A stretch of 34,489 nt of DNA from Seison nebaliae (Eukaryota > Rotifera > Pararotatoria > Seisonacea > Seisonidae), in contig JALJEE010003270.1 in NCBI GenBank assembly GCA_023231475.1, positions 1 to 34,489 of the forward strand, given 5' to 3'. The notes below the pieces were generated by a model that was not told the DNA's origin, ran no database searches, and saw only the letters and a program-made list of their open reading frames with translations. Both the position numbers and the translations under genes were made by a program. This document shows positions 9,335 to 20,013 of the stretch, one piece after another (position 1 is the stretch's first letter; each line of letters begins with the position of its first letter).

Positions 9335-10041
9335 TTTCTTCGAAATTAACATCTTAGAATTTTCGAAAAAATTGACTCATTCTCTTTGTTCTATGTTTAG
9401 TAAAAATTTTTTGGAAATAACAAAATTTGAAAATTAGCAATATAAAATTTCTCATATTTCTTCTCAAGTTGAAAATTGTGAGAATAAAATTATTACAAAA
9501 AATTTAAAATTTAATCTGTCTTTAACTTTTACCGATTTAGCTTTGATATTTCAAATGAAGTTTTGAAAATTTTTTTTTAATTTTCTATTTTAAAAAATTT
9601 TTATTCAAAAATTGATAAAGGTTTTTCTAGTGCTGTCTTTAAGGACCCCAATATTTTATCATTATTCTAACAATGGGTTCATCATCACAATGTACATTGT
9701 AAGTTCAATGGGCTATCAATCATATATATAATTTATTCTCGTTCTCTTCTGCGTTCTCTCATCGAAGTAACGTTCCTTTTCCCCTGATTCCTCATCACCT
9801 ATCCTCGTCGCTTAGCAACTCCTCGCTAAGCTTTATTTTCCCCAATAAACTTATCACCGAGCCTAGCCACTTCATTTTTCTTATCAAAAATAATAAACCT
9901 CTCATTGAACGATAAGTTGAGGGAATGTTATATTATGCATAGAAATTTCCTAATTTAAATTTACAAATTTAAATTTTGGCTTAAAAATTTCAATTTTTAA
10001 ATTTTATTTTCTGGTAATCCGTCATCATTTGGAAATTAACT
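9335..10041. promoter_or_regulatory. Intergenic; 3' UTR and promoter of the downstream gene
   Basis: The first 300 bp are AT-rich, with no supported gene. At about 9720-9850 the sequence is less AT-rich and pyrimidine-rich (CTCGTTCTCTTCTGCGTTCTCTC), preceded by TATATATAA near 9724-9732. This is a plausible core promoter for the gene at 10042. The short open frame at 9207-9437 is an out-of-phase reading of exon 4 of the preceding gene. Confidence 0.4.
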
Positions 10042-11100
10042 ATGCAATCTGTTTATAAATCATTAACTGATTCAATTGGATCGACGAAGAATTATGTTTG
10101 TTCCTTTATTCCTGGAGTGAGTGGATGGAACAATAATGTGATGCCATCCCCACCACCACCACCATCGTCGATAAAAGGAGTTTGGTTTAATTCGAAATTT
10201 ATGGTGTTGACTATGGTGGTTGGTGGATCGATAGTTTATGGAGTTTTTGAATGGCGTCGACTTAAAAAAACGAAAAAAATCGATGAATTGCAGAAAGTGT
10301 CAATGAATGAATTGAAGAATGTGGTGATTCTTCATTCATTTCCAATTTTTGCTGATGAAGTTGAAGAATTGAAAAGTCCATGGATATCACCATTTTCCAT
10401 CAAATTAGAAGTATTTTTTATGGCGTCAAAAATTGATTATTATATCGATCCAACAGATCGAATGTCAATTCGTCATAAGACACCATTTATTACATTGAAC
10501 GGAATAGAAATCGATGACAGTCAATTCATTATGGAGAAATTGACGGATATGTTCTCATTAAAACTTGACAATCATTTAACGGTGGATGAATTGGCGAAAG
10601 GTCGAGCTATTCTCCATTTAGTGGAGAGGAGTCTTTATTTCATTCTCTTATACGAAAGATATGTCAATGGGAATTGTTTCAAAATTAAATCAGTTTGGAA
10701 ACGTTTCGTTTTTAATTTCCTGATGAAACGATGGGCGAAAACTGTTTTGTGGCATCATGGTTACGGTCGTTATAGTCGACTGGAAATACTTCGAATGGGT
10801 CAAAGAGATTTGGATTCATTATCTCAATTTTTGGGTAATAAAGACTATATTTTCGGAGAGAAATTTTCGTCTTTCGATTCTACAATTTTTGCACATTTAG
10901 TTCAATTATTGTACACGATGAAAGGAGCATTGAGGACATATATGGTGAACACTGGGAATTTGGGTCCATATGTGGAGAGAATGAAGAATCGTTTCTTTCC
11001 CGATTGGAATGAGAGATGTGAATTAAATAGAGCGACATATTCTTATTGGAAACCGAGATATCTTCCATCATACAAACATATCAAAGTCATCAAATTCTAA
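10042..11100 (+). CDS. Failed-axon-connections/CDR family (metaxin-like GST-fold) membrane protein
   Basis: Intronless, 352 residues, starting at an ATG. It has a short Pro run (residues 36-41), one transmembrane segment (about 53-70) followed by basic residues, then a thioredoxin/GST-N-like region (about 92-170) with SPFSIKLEVFFMASKIDYY and the hallmark TPFITLNGIEIDDSQFI. A helical GST-C-like region with FGEKFSSFDSTIFAHL follows (about 270-290). This order (N-terminal TM, metaxin-like GST-N, GST-C) is that of Drosophila fax, vertebrate FAXC and C. elegans cadmium-responsive CDR proteins. Fax acts in axon development and CDR proteins in metal stress. No catalytic activity is assured. It is convergent with the dehydrogenase at 11438. 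Confidence 0.85.
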   Translation: MQSVYKSLTDSIGSTKNYVCSFIPGVSGWNNNVMPSPPPPPSSIKGVWFNSKFMVLTMVVGGSIVYGVFEWRRLKKTKKIDELQKVSMNELKNVVILHSFPIFADEVEELKSPWISPFSIKLEVFFMASKIDYYIDPTDRMSIRHKTPFITLNGIEIDDSQFIMEKLTDMFSLKLDNHLTVDELAKGRAILHLVERSLYFILLYERYVNGNCFKIKSVWKRFVFNFLMKRWAKTVLWHHGYGRYSRLEILRMGQRDLDSLSQFLGNKDYIFGEKFSSFDSTIFAHLVQLLYTMKGALRTYMVNTGNLGPYVERMKNRFFPDWNERCELNRATYSYWKPRYLPSYKHIKVIKF

Positions 11101-11437
11101 TAATTATTGAAAAATTAAAATAACTCGTTTCTAAATTTGACAATTTGTTCGAAAAATAATTATTTGTTTGGGGACAATATAGTTTTTCTTGAAAAATTCA
11201 TATTTATTCAAAAATTTCAGGATAGTTACATATATAATTTAATTGAAAAAATTGAAACAAATTTTATTATCGAAAAATTTTCTAATTTGAAAATGAGAAA
11301 ATTTAAAAAATTTTCTTTTTCAATAATTTCTCGTTTCACTTTTTCTTCTATTTAATTGAACTCTATTCAATGATTTTAATAATATCAGTAAATGAGAATA
11401 AAGGAAATAAAAGTTTTTTGATTAATTTAAATTAATT
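11101..11437. other. Intergenic between convergent genes
   Basis: These 337 bp lie between two convergent 3' ends and are extremely AT-rich. They should hold both 3' UTRs and polyadenylation sites; an AATAAA-like GGAAATAAAAG is present near 11404. The open frame at 11137-11355 is Phe/Ile/Lys-rich noise. Confidence 0.5.
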
Positions 11438-12961
11438 TTAATATAAATGTTTGTGATCACCCAGATTTCCGATACATGTATATTTCAATTCAGAATATTC
11501 GTCCAGACCATAAATTGACCCTTCTCGTCCTAAACCGGATTCTTTGAATCCGCCGAAAGCACCGTCAGCTTGTGATACGGCTGTTGCATTGATTCCAATG
11601 ATTCCATAATCGAGAGCGGAATTCATTCGATGTATCTGTCCCATATTCTCCGAATACACATAAGCAGCTAATCCGTATCGAGTGGAATTGGCTTCGACAA
11701 TGACATCATCTTCCGAATCGAATTGAATGATAGAAATTAATGGACCGAAAATTTCTTCTTGATATACTTTCATCGATTCATTTACATTCTTCAAAATGGT
11801 TGGTGGTAAGAAAAGAGAATTTTCATCCTGACCATATTCTTCGAATGATTTCCCGTCAATTAATTGTGCACCGTTACTAACGGCGTCTAATGCTAAATCG
11901 ATGACTTTCGCTTTTCCTTTCTGATTGATGAGACATCCCATTGTTGTGGAAGGATGAAAAGGATCGCCAACATGAACTTTCTCTCCAATTTTCTTTCTTA
12001 ATAATTCGATGAATTTATCAGATATCGAATGATGAACATAAATACGATTTGCAGCGATACAAGTTTGACCTGAACATCTGAATTTATTTGTAATTAAACC
12101 GTCGACAGCTCCATTCAAATTAGCGGAGGGGAAAACAATGAAAGGAGCATTTCCTCCCAATTCCATACTAGCTTTCTTCACTGTTGACGATGTTAATTTA
12201 AGTAATTCTTTTCCGACTTGTGTCGATCCGGTGAAGGAAATGGCAGAAATCATTTCATTAGAACATAATTCTTTACCAATTTCCACACAACCGTCACGAT
12301 CCGTCGTAATGACGTTAACTAATCCTTTCGGCCATTTCAATTGTTTAATTAATGAAGCGATAAATAAAGCTGAATATGGTGTCTCTTCTGACGGTTTTAT
12401 CACACAACTACAACCGGCAGCAATACATGCTGCTAATTTTCTCGTTATCATCGCTGCAGGAAAATTCCATGGGCTAATAATTCCAGCAATACCAATCGGT
12501 TGTCGTTGTAAATATCCACGTTTCGTATTATCATTCATATCGATAATAGTTCCATATGATGATCGTGTAATTTGAGAATAATATTCGAGAAATGAAGCAG
12601 AGTAATATACTTCAGCAATACTCTCCGTCATCGCTTTCCCCGTTTCCAGAGAAATGATATAAGACAAATCGTCACAATGTTTTATGATCAATTCATTCAA
12701 ATCTGATAACATTTTACATCGTTCACGAATTGTTGAATTGACTTTGAAGAGATGAAAAGCGTCTTTAGCTGCCACTATCGCTTGTTTTGCATCAACCACA
12801 TTACATTTAGTTACGTTGCCTATCAATTCTTTATTATGTGGTGAATACACGTTAAATTTCTCTTGTTCCTCATTCCATTCATTATTGATGAATGCATTAC
12901 TAATATTGTATGTGGCTAATCGTTGGGAAAGAAATCGACGACAAATTTTCAATGATATCAT
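11438..12961 (-). CDS. ALDH5A1: Succinate-semialdehyde dehydrogenase, mitochondrial (ALDH5A1-like)
   Basis: Intronless. The frame is open to 13012, but the codon there is GTG. The first ATG (12961) gives 507 residues beginning MISLKICRRFLSQRLATYN, a good amphipathic Arg-rich mitochondrial presequence, so I chose it. Aldehyde dehydrogenase motifs are complete: PWNFP (164-168), KPSEETP, FTGSTQVGK, the general base Glu267 in MELGG, the nucleophile Cys301 in GQTC, EEIFGP, and GGFKESGLGREG near the end. The overall pattern matches SSADH, which oxidises succinate semialdehyde to succinate with NAD+ in the last step of GABA degradation. The mammalian and bacterial CxC redox pair at the active site is CIA here, so the second Cys is absent. 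Convergent with the gene at 10042. Confidence 0.9.
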   Translation of the reverse strand: MISLKICRRFLSQRLATYNISNAFINNEWNEEQEKFNVYSPHNKELIGNVTKCNVVDAKQAIVAAKDAFHLFKVNSTIRERCKMLSDLNELIIKHCDDLSYIISLETGKAMTESIAEVYYSASFLEYYSQITRSSYGTIIDMNDNTKRGYLQRQPIGIAGIISPWNFPAAMITRKLAACIAAGCSCVIKPSEETPYSALFIASLIKQLKWPKGLVNVITTDRDGCVEIGKELCSNEMISAISFTGSTQVGKELLKLTSSTVKKASMELGGNAPFIVFPSANLNGAVDGLITNKFRCSGQTCIAANRIYVHHSISDKFIELLRKKIGEKVHVGDPFHPSTTMGCLINQKGKAKVIDLALDAVSNGAQLIDGKSFEEYGQDENSLFLPPTILKNVNESMKVYQEEIFGPLISIIQFDSEDDVIVEANSTRYGLAAYVYSENMGQIHRMNSALDYGIIGINATAVSQADGAFGGFKESGLGREGSIYGLDEYSELKYTCIGNLGDHKHLY

Positions 12962-13798
12962 TCCGCTATTCTTTATCCAATTTCCTGATAGAATTTGTTT
13001 ATTATGATACACTTGAAGATCTACTTCTGAAAATGAAATGAAGCTAAACTTTCATTAATCGTTCGTTCTTATTAAAATGGTGAAGATAATTATTAAAAAT
13101 TTATGAAGTTTTTTTAGGAAATCCTCTTTGAACATGTTACCGCTTGAAGGAGATTTGGAGAATATTGTGCCAATTTAGAGATAGGTAAATATTATTCATT
13201 AAATAATTTGTTTATTCAGAAGAAATTTCTTCTTTTCCAGTTGATCATTCGAACTAAATTGAGTAAGAGAAAATTTGAAAAATTTCATGAGAAAAATTTT
13301 GATGAATTTTTTTTCGAAATATTATTTTGTCGTCCAAATTGATTAAAGGAATAGAAAGAAAGTAAACAGATGAGGAGAATGTAGCGCGATAAGTGTTAGA
13401 TGAATGACTATGATGACGAGCTTGTTGGAATATTTTTCAAATAGATTATTTGTTTGTTTGTCAAATCGTCTCATTAAAGAGGAAATATTTCTTCTCATAT
13501 CAAAGTAGACAGGAGGTTGGGAACGTGCGAGAAATTTTCGGGTCTACTCTCTTTCATCTCAATTGTCGGATATGACGATTGTTCAGACATTTTCACGTCT
13601 ATTCATTCGTTTGATACTCAATTTGATAAAGACCGATAATCGATGACTATTGACTAGATATTTGTATATAACAAATAAATTCTGCAAGACAACTATTCCT
13701 CCACTACATCTATAAATAGTGTTTGAATAAGCGAATATTTAAATATAGAGAGATTTCATTCCCAATTCTACAGTTTAAAACTATAAAAATTTATTATC
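12962..13798. other. Divergent intergenic region
   Basis: About 840 bp between the 5' ends of the dehydrogenase gene and the gene at 13799. It holds both promoters, and the part from about 13370 to 13640 is less AT-rich than its flanks. I see no exon with a supported frame. Confidence 0.5.
13711..13719 (+). promoter_or_regulatory. TATA box candidate
   Basis: TATAAATAG lies 80 bp upstream of the ATG at 13799. A start of transcription about 30 bp further on would leave a leader of roughly 50 bp. This exact match to the TATA consensus stands out from the general AT background, but in AT-rich DNA chance matches occur. Confidence 0.45.
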
Positions 13799-14347
13799 AT
13801 GTTGAAAAGACGTTTATCAATTCTAACACAATATAGTTCCCGATCGACCACACCGACAAATAAAAAGATATTATTTCCGCCATCCAGTCAAACGAAAAGT
13901 TTAAAGAAACGTCGTTGGACACATTTCGAGAAGAAAAAGAATAATAATAATAATATTTCCATTAAACCGATAGCGCAATCGAGTATAATAGTTGAGAAGA
14001 GGAAGAAATCAAGAAATAGTTTCGCATCCAAATTCCGAATGAAATTCCACGTTCATAAGATGATGGGAAAAGAAGAGAATTCGTATGATATTTATGAGAA
14101 TCTTTCACGTATCGATTATTCCAACGATTATATGCCTAACAACAATTTCATCGATCATCTAACGAGTGATAATTTCGGGTATTTTCCAAGAGAAACTTCG
14201 TTCAATGAAGATTCGATTATTATGATTTCTACTCCCAAGAAAGTGAGAACTATGAAAAATGAATTATCGATTTCGGAGAATGATTCGTCATCGTATTACA
14301 TCACTTCACGCACATGCCCCCGAACATCAACACCAGTACGTGGGTAA
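13799..14347 (+). CDS. Unrecognised basic protein
   Basis: Single-exon frame of 182 residues from an ATG, preceded by a TATAAATAG motif. Residues 1-90 are strongly basic (MLKRRLS, KKRRWTHFEKKK, EKRKKSRN), with an Asn run encoded by AAT repeats. Residues 90-182 are Asn/Ser/Asp-rich. The protein looks disordered and possibly nuclear. I recognise no domain. The frame contains few GT splice alternatives and ends at TAA. Its 3' end converges with the LRP2BP-like gene, 241 bp away. That this is a real gene rests on frame length, composition and promoter-like DNA. Confidence 0.5.
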   Translation: MLKRRLSILTQYSSRSTTPTNKKILFPPSSQTKSLKKRRWTHFEKKKNNNNNISIKPIAQSSIIVEKRKKSRNSFASKFRMKFHVHKMMGKEENSYDIYENLSRIDYSNDYMPNNNFIDHLTSDNFGYFPRETSFNEDSIIMISTPKKVRTMKNELSISENDSSSYYITSRTCPRTSTPVRG

Positions 14348-14588
14348 CAAACAGCACATTATTGAGATGTTGAGTGATTTTTACAAATTATTTCTCTCTT
14401 TCGAATTATGTCTGGTACATTTTTTTTTAATTCTACAGTCTTTTTAGATTTCTTTCTGAAATTCTATTATTTATTAATAAAAATTTTAAATCATCTTCAT
14501 TCGAATGTTGTTATAGAGAACGTTCCATTAATAGATTAGACGACTAATTTGCATAAATTCGAATTCTCTCGGAATTAAACCGACTTGT

Positions 14589-16177
14589 TCACTCCAACAT
14601 GTTTAAGGTGACATCGTTCTGCATTTTCTGACATACATCCGCATCAAAGAGAAATGCCTACGAATGAAATGATTAATAATGGAAAGTTTTATAAAATAAC
14701 GTGTTAACTTTCGAATAAGATTTCTGGGCCATTTTCGCATCAATTTTCGCGATCTTACCATTAGTGAAACATCGAGCATATATGAAATTACCAATCGCCA
14801 AGCCTTTGTAACCGAATCGACGAATACATTCAGTCTCTTCTATAATCTTTTCATAATTCGTCAAATTCGAAAGCCATTTGGCCAGTTCATATGCTTTCCT
14901 ATATAATTTCTTCTGGTAATATCTCTCCGAAAGAAGACCAGAAGCATAAATGCTTCCTCTCTTCGAAGCATTCTTCAAATGATGAAATGATGCCGCTTCA
15001 TCTTTCCTCGTTCCCAAACCATACGTATAATGCACAGCTAATGCAGCTACAAAACGAATTAAATATTTTTATTACACTTAATTTCTTTTTAGTTTCACTT
15101 AAATGAAAAATGTTTATTTCATCCCAATTGATAATGTGATTTGGAGAAAAAGATTCTATATTAACCTTCGCTCTCCAGTGAACCATTTTCAGTTGCTAAT
15201 TTATGAAAATGGAAAGCCTTCGTCAAATTCAATGTCTCCTCATCTTCAATGATGTAATTAAAATTAAGTTGAACATTTTAAGACTAAACAAACTCGTTCT
15301 ACTATAGAAGAGACCTAATGCAGATTGCGCTTTCATTAATCCATTTGATTGAACATTCTCTTCAGCAGCAATTAACCAGTACCTTCAAAGTAAAATATTA
15401 TATGACGATTATATTGTTTTGGTTCGATATATTAAATGGAGACAAAAAATTATTATATGAAATTTTTTCACAAACCTTTCAGCAAGAACATCTGAAGCTC
15501 TATCGACGCCAAATCCAAAGAAATATGCTTTACCCAAATTATAACAACAAGCTTGCTTCAAAGCAATCTCATCGTCATTCAATTCATTTTCTTTCTCTTT
15601 GCCAACTATTTGCGTCAAAATCTCCTCCAATAATTTTACTCCTCTTATCTGACATTTAGTTAATTTACGAAATAATTTGAAGCATAAGAAACTTGTGAAT
15701 TCTCTTTCATTGACGTTTCGGTTAACAACTCGTCATAATACAATATGCCTAGCTGGAATTTAGCTCTTATATCCAGTGTCGCTATCTCACTGTAATAATG
15801 ATAAGATTTATCATAATCATTCTATTAATGTGTGAATTAGGAAGAAGGATTTATGTATGAAATTTAACATTTTCAAAATAAAATTGTCCCAATAAAAATT
15901 GGAGAAGTGATTTATTCTTGTCTTCATTTCTCGTTATTGCTGTCTTCAATATCTCCTCAGTTTTCTCCACGTATTCCTTGGGAGAATTACAATGTACAAA
16001 TAATTTCTCGTTCTATTTTTCAGGAGAATGTAATCCAATTTAATTCCCACCAACCTCAATCAAACAATATTGTACTACTGTCTTATCTTTCTGAATGAAA
16101 TGTGCTTGTTGTGTAGGCAAGTTGTAGGAAGATAATGGTGTTCGTTTTTCCTCCAAAATATTTTTCATACTTTTCAT
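14589..16177 (-). CDS. LRP2BP: LRP2-binding protein homologue (Sel1/TPR repeats), 8 exons
   Basis: Exons in order of translation: 16055-16177, 15869-16012, 15693-15785, 15476-15648, 15294-15382, 15166-15243, 14709-15046, 14589-14657. All phases fit and give 368 residues. Recognisable blocks are QFLLGQFYFEN, FQLGILYYDE, CCYNLGKAYFFGFG, AERYWLIAAEENV, KAQSALGLFYS, FHFHKLATENGSLESEAALAV, HYTYGLGTRKDEAASFHHL, FIYARCF and QKSYSKAF. They match in order the Sel1-like helical repeats of vertebrate LRP2BP (about 347 residues), a scaffold that binds the megalin tail. The third-exon acceptor is the least certain, since only GTGAG|ATA keeps the frame. The start could also be the ATG at 16168. Introns are 42, 83, 44, 93, 50, 119 and 51 bp. 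Confidence 0.85.
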
Positions 16178-17205
16178 TTCGTTAAAAGTATTATAATGCC
16201 TCCCGACCAAATGTTTCAAACAAAACAAACAAATTAGGAAATATTTCGTCAATTTGTTTTCGAGGAAGAAGGATTTGGAAGTAACATAGAACTTTCCAAT
16301 ATTTCCCTCAAGGTCATTTCTGCTGTTATGGAGGTCGTGCTCGCTATTTTTTATTTATGAGTTGAATAAAGAATTGTTATGTTTTTAAAAGAACAATGTT
16401 TTCCTTTCACTGATTTCCAGTTACATAATATTCAACTCTAATTTTTATAAGAATTGTTCGATTAATAAAAATTCTCAATCTATCAATTGTCTAATTTCCT
16501 CAAATTCCGTTTATGAGTCTGGACATGATAATAAATTGAACAAACGAATTCCCTTCATTTTGCTTACAACATTTCCTAGAAATTCAAATTAAAATCCAAA
16601 AATTAGTAGAAGAAATTAGGAAACTAAATAAATGAATTTTTTATAGTGAAACATTTGATTAAAATGATTCGACGAAACTTAAAATTATGAGTGCTCGAAG
16701 AATAAAATGTTAAATTATTTAACATATAAAATTAATGGTCGGCGTGGAACTAAAGAGTCTCCTCATTTTCATATAATTGTAGACTTTTCTCTTGGAACAA
16801 TTTATTGCAAGAAAATAATTAATAGTCGTCTAAAATCTAATAAAATTTAGTAAATTAAAGTCTTACAAATTTTTCGGCGATTTTATGTAAATCTTCTTTA
16901 ATTAGTCTTGTAAGCTAATGATAAACTGGGGAGTAGTCCAACAAGTTCTCTCACAAGTGACAAGTTAATTTTCTAAATTGAAAATATTTTCCTATTTTCC
17001 TTTCGACAGTTTTTCATTTTTTAATTAACAAAATCATTTTGTATTTCCAACACCATTCGGATGATGATGATGATGATGAATAAAGGACGGAAGTTTTAGA
17101 AAGGATCATTTTCAAAAATAGAAGAAGTGCAAAAAATAATTTTTTGTCTTTAATTGAAATTGATGAATTGAAAAGAAAAATTGTATTTTCTATTTTCTCA
17201 TAAGT
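16178..17205. other. Intergenic, no gene seen
   Basis: About 1 kb between divergent genes. It holds the promoter of the LRP2BP-like gene and that of the gene at 17206. It includes a short GAT microsatellite at 17060-17079. I see no frame or structured RNA that I can support. Confidence 0.55.
17060..17079. repeat. GAT trinucleotide microsatellite
   Basis: Six GAT units plus two bases, in non-coding DNA 127 bp upstream of the ATG at 17206. It is a simple sequence with no other feature. Confidence 0.9.
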
Positions 17206-17961
17206 ATGAGTCGTAATGCCGGTAGAGTCAACATAGATAAGACGAATGTTTATCCGATTATCGAAGAGCTTTATGTACTCGTGCCCAGAATGGACTTCGT
17301 CTCCACTCAGTATCGGAATGATATCAGGAAATATTTAAATGAAGGAATTTGCGATGACGTTAAAACGCAGACGATGCCACCGTTAAAGCCGACAGTTAAA
17401 GCTCACACCTCACCAATCCTAATATCACGTCGTCTTGTGTCTGCCACATCTGCCACTAAATCAGGAGATCCCGAAAGGAAAAAATTTGATGATATACCTC
17501 CAACATTTCCGATTTGTTATATCAACGAATTAATTATAACAGCAAGAAATTTGGGGAAATGCAAAATTAAGGTGAGTGAAAATGAGACTCGCCACTGGCG
17601 ACGTTACTTGTTTCCACACTATTTCAGATTGTATTTTCGTCACTTTCATAAGAAATTGAATAAAAACAAAACGATTATTGAAGCGTCTGTCCTTAATTAT
17701 TCCACAATGAACAATCATCAAGGAATAACAGGTAAAGTCGATGTGAATGACTCTTATTACTTGAACGAGAATAAAATCATGAATACTTTAAATCAAACGA
17801 CTATGACTACTTTCCCAACAACAACAAAAACAACTTCGGCATCAGCAATAAATAATAATAATAATGATTGTGTTTCTAATAAGAATAATTATTATTATTA
17901 TTGTAATGAGACAAATCGTCATCCTGAAGAGAAGAAATCTCTCAAACATCGTCGTCATTGA
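17206..17961 (+). CDS. Unrecognised protein; unspliced (251 aa) or spliced (129 aa) form
   Basis: Open from ATG for 251 residues. The N-terminal 120 residues look like a folded domain (NVYPIIEELYVLVPRMDFVS, QYRNDIRKYLNEG, DIPPTFPICYINELIITARNLG), but I do not recognise it. After residue 122 a consensus donor GTGAGT (17572) and acceptor TTTCAG (17622-17627) define a possible 56-bp intron. If it is removed, the protein ends seven codons later at 17651. The unspliced tail becomes Thr/Ser/Asn-rich with Asn and Tyr runs from AAT/TAT triplets, which looks more like untranslated or disordered sequence. Most introns in this window begin GTT, which weakens the splice model slightly. I give the longer frame and leave the choice open. 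Confidence 0.5.
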   Translation: MSRNAGRVNIDKTNVYPIIEELYVLVPRMDFVSTQYRNDIRKYLNEGICDDVKTQTMPPLKPTVKAHTSPILISRRLVSATSATKSGDPERKKFDDIPPTFPICYINELIITARNLGKCKIKVSENETRHWRRYLFPHYFRLYFRHFHKKLNKNKTIIEASVLNYSTMNNHQGITGKVDVNDSYYLNENKIMNTLNQTTMTTFPTTTKTTSASAINNNNNDCVSNKNNYYYYCNETNRHPEEKKSLKHRRH

Positions 17962-18869
17962 AGTTTTTTAATTGAAGGTAATAGAGAATGAGTAGAATAG
18001 AATCGTCATCTCTACATCATCGTTAGTAAATAGGCATAAATCATTGTCAAAATAGAATATTTCCAACAATAGTTGAGGACGTTAAAAATGAGTGACAAAG
18101 AAAACAGCCGGTACTTACAACCTGGCAATAGTAGTAATCATATCAATGAAAGTCGACTAACATGATTCCAGTAAAGGCATCGGAATAACAGTGATGTGTG
18201 CGAAAACAGTAAATATGGAGAATTGTCAGTGATAGATAGAATTGTATTTATTAATCGTTTATCATTTTCCTTCCTAAAATCCTATTTCTTCTTCTTCTTC
18301 TTTTGTATCATCTTCCCAACACTTTTTCCGTTTCTTTACTAATTTGTATATTAACATCTTTGTACATTCTCCATAGTCGATTAAGTGAAGGTAAAGAATT
18401 TGGGTTTATCCCAATCCTTTCACGGAATAAATTTCATTCTTATTAAAATTTCTTTCTAAAGGGAATTTCGGAAGAAGTCAAAATAAATTTCAATTATCTT
18501 TTGTATTTCCGGTTGATATGTTTATCCACAGAATTTGCCCCTTTTCTTTCTTGCGGGAGACCATTCACAATTCTTCATTACACACCAGAAAAATCATCTT
18601 AATCCAAAACATAATATATGAAAATTATAATGTTTGTAAATGGCATCAAACTTTCTTCTTTATAATTCTTGAACATGTTCTACGTATCTCAGAAAGTCGA
18701 CAGTGTAAATTTTCCATAAATCAGATGCACTAAATCTTCATTATTTACTCACTTTACATCACCCGATTGATTGGCACTCTCCAAAAAATTATTATTGTTC
18801 AACAATTTCAAATATTTCGTTAGAAATTCTAATTCTTTATCGAATTCTCTCATTCGTCATCTTTCTACG
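17962..18869. other. Intergenic with one short ORF of unusual composition
   Basis: About 900 bp without a supported gene. At 18088-18165 an ATG frame of 25 codons (MSDKENSRYLQPGNSSN...) is followed by TGA and is richer in G and C than its flanks. A CTT run lies at 18283-18301. The open frame at 18518-18733 is Cys/Ile/Phe-rich with no domain and is probably chance. Confidence 0.4.
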
Positions 18870-20013
18870 ATGGTTCTTCGACACTTTGATCAATTCTTCC
18901 AACAACTCAGTAAACTACTTATTATAAGAGATACAAAGAACATGATTAACATGTTGAATGACGTTTTAGAAAAATGTACAAGTTTCAACCCAAATCTCTC
19001 ATTATTTCGATCCATATATATATTCGATCAATTAGGTGGAATTGAGGATGATAAGAAAACATTAAAATGGGAACAAAGAGCTGAAGAAATTGATCTATTG
19101 ATGAAATTGTTACGACAATCTTACCTGGAAATGCATTCGTCAGTGTTCCGATTAATTCCATTTTACAATTATTGGAAAATGAAACGAAAACTTCATAAAA
19201 TTCTGTTCGATTTCTATGATATTTGGAATCGTGACGCTTTTCTTAGTTCATCAAATTTAATAATAATTTAATGATAAATAAATGATTTAATTTAGGTGAA
19301 AAATTGGAGGATGGAATTCACAAGGAACCTCAACATAAACGTGCGAAAAGCTTCAAGAAAAGCGGAATTATCAATTATCCTACAAAACTAACAACATTAC
19401 TTGGTTAATTTCTTTAATTTAATTCTTTCTAATATGAAAAAATATATATATATTATTTATAACTTCTTCCAGATAATAAAGAAAGCGATGATTCTGATGA
19501 ACAATCGGAAGACGAAGCTTTGAAATTTCTTGGTTCCGTTCATTTAAATCCACGAATCGGACATGCTGACAAATTGCATCGACAATCAACCAGATTGCGA
19601 AGAAGCGCACAACAGTATATCCGTTATGTTGCCAATGTGATGAAAAATGTAGCGAATACATTGCAACAATCAAAAAGTCGATCATATTTCAAACAGTTAA
19701 TTTTTTATTTGTTTGAACTCTTTCAACAATTTCTTCTAGACGTCAAATGTTATTCTTGTTAATACTAGACATAATATTTGATGATAAATGCTTCTATAAG
19801 AGAAACGATAAAATGAATCGAGTATTGGAACGAGTCAAATCTAATATCTCAGTTGATACTCAGAAACAGAAGAGATTACAACAAATAGAACTGATGCAGT
19901 TGGAAGCAGAATCCATTGCCAACTATCCGGTTCAACCACCAGTTCTCACCAAAAATCATGCGAGATCCATGAAAAAGTATAAAGAATTAAGAAGGAAATA
20001 TACGTCCAATTAA
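18870..20013 (+). CDS. Unrecognised protein with acidic/basic linker, 4 exons
   Basis: Exons 18870-19245, 19296-19403, 19473-19695 and 19740-20013 join in consistent phase (1, 1, 2) into 326 residues; introns are 50, 69 and 44 bp. I chose the ATG at 18870 because the open frame further upstream begins only at TTG. Residues 1-125 are helical and hydrophobic (ILFDFYDIWN, LLMKLLRQSY). A basic patch (HKRAKSFKKSG) and an acidic patch (DNKESDDSDEQSEDE) follow, then a conserved-looking block (KFLGSVHLNPRIGHADKLHR), and a basic C-terminus (KKYKELRRKYTSN). The charge pattern suggests a nuclear or nucleolar protein, which is inference only. I recognise no family. Confidence 0.65.

Noticed and set aside
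9207-9437. Open frame starting MVLIIQREVNK
   Set aside because: Its first 128 bp are exon 4 of the SELENOK-like gene in another frame; the spliced model explains them better.
12138-12575. Plus-strand open frame of 145 codons
   Set aside because: It is antisense to the strongly conserved SSADH coding sequence.
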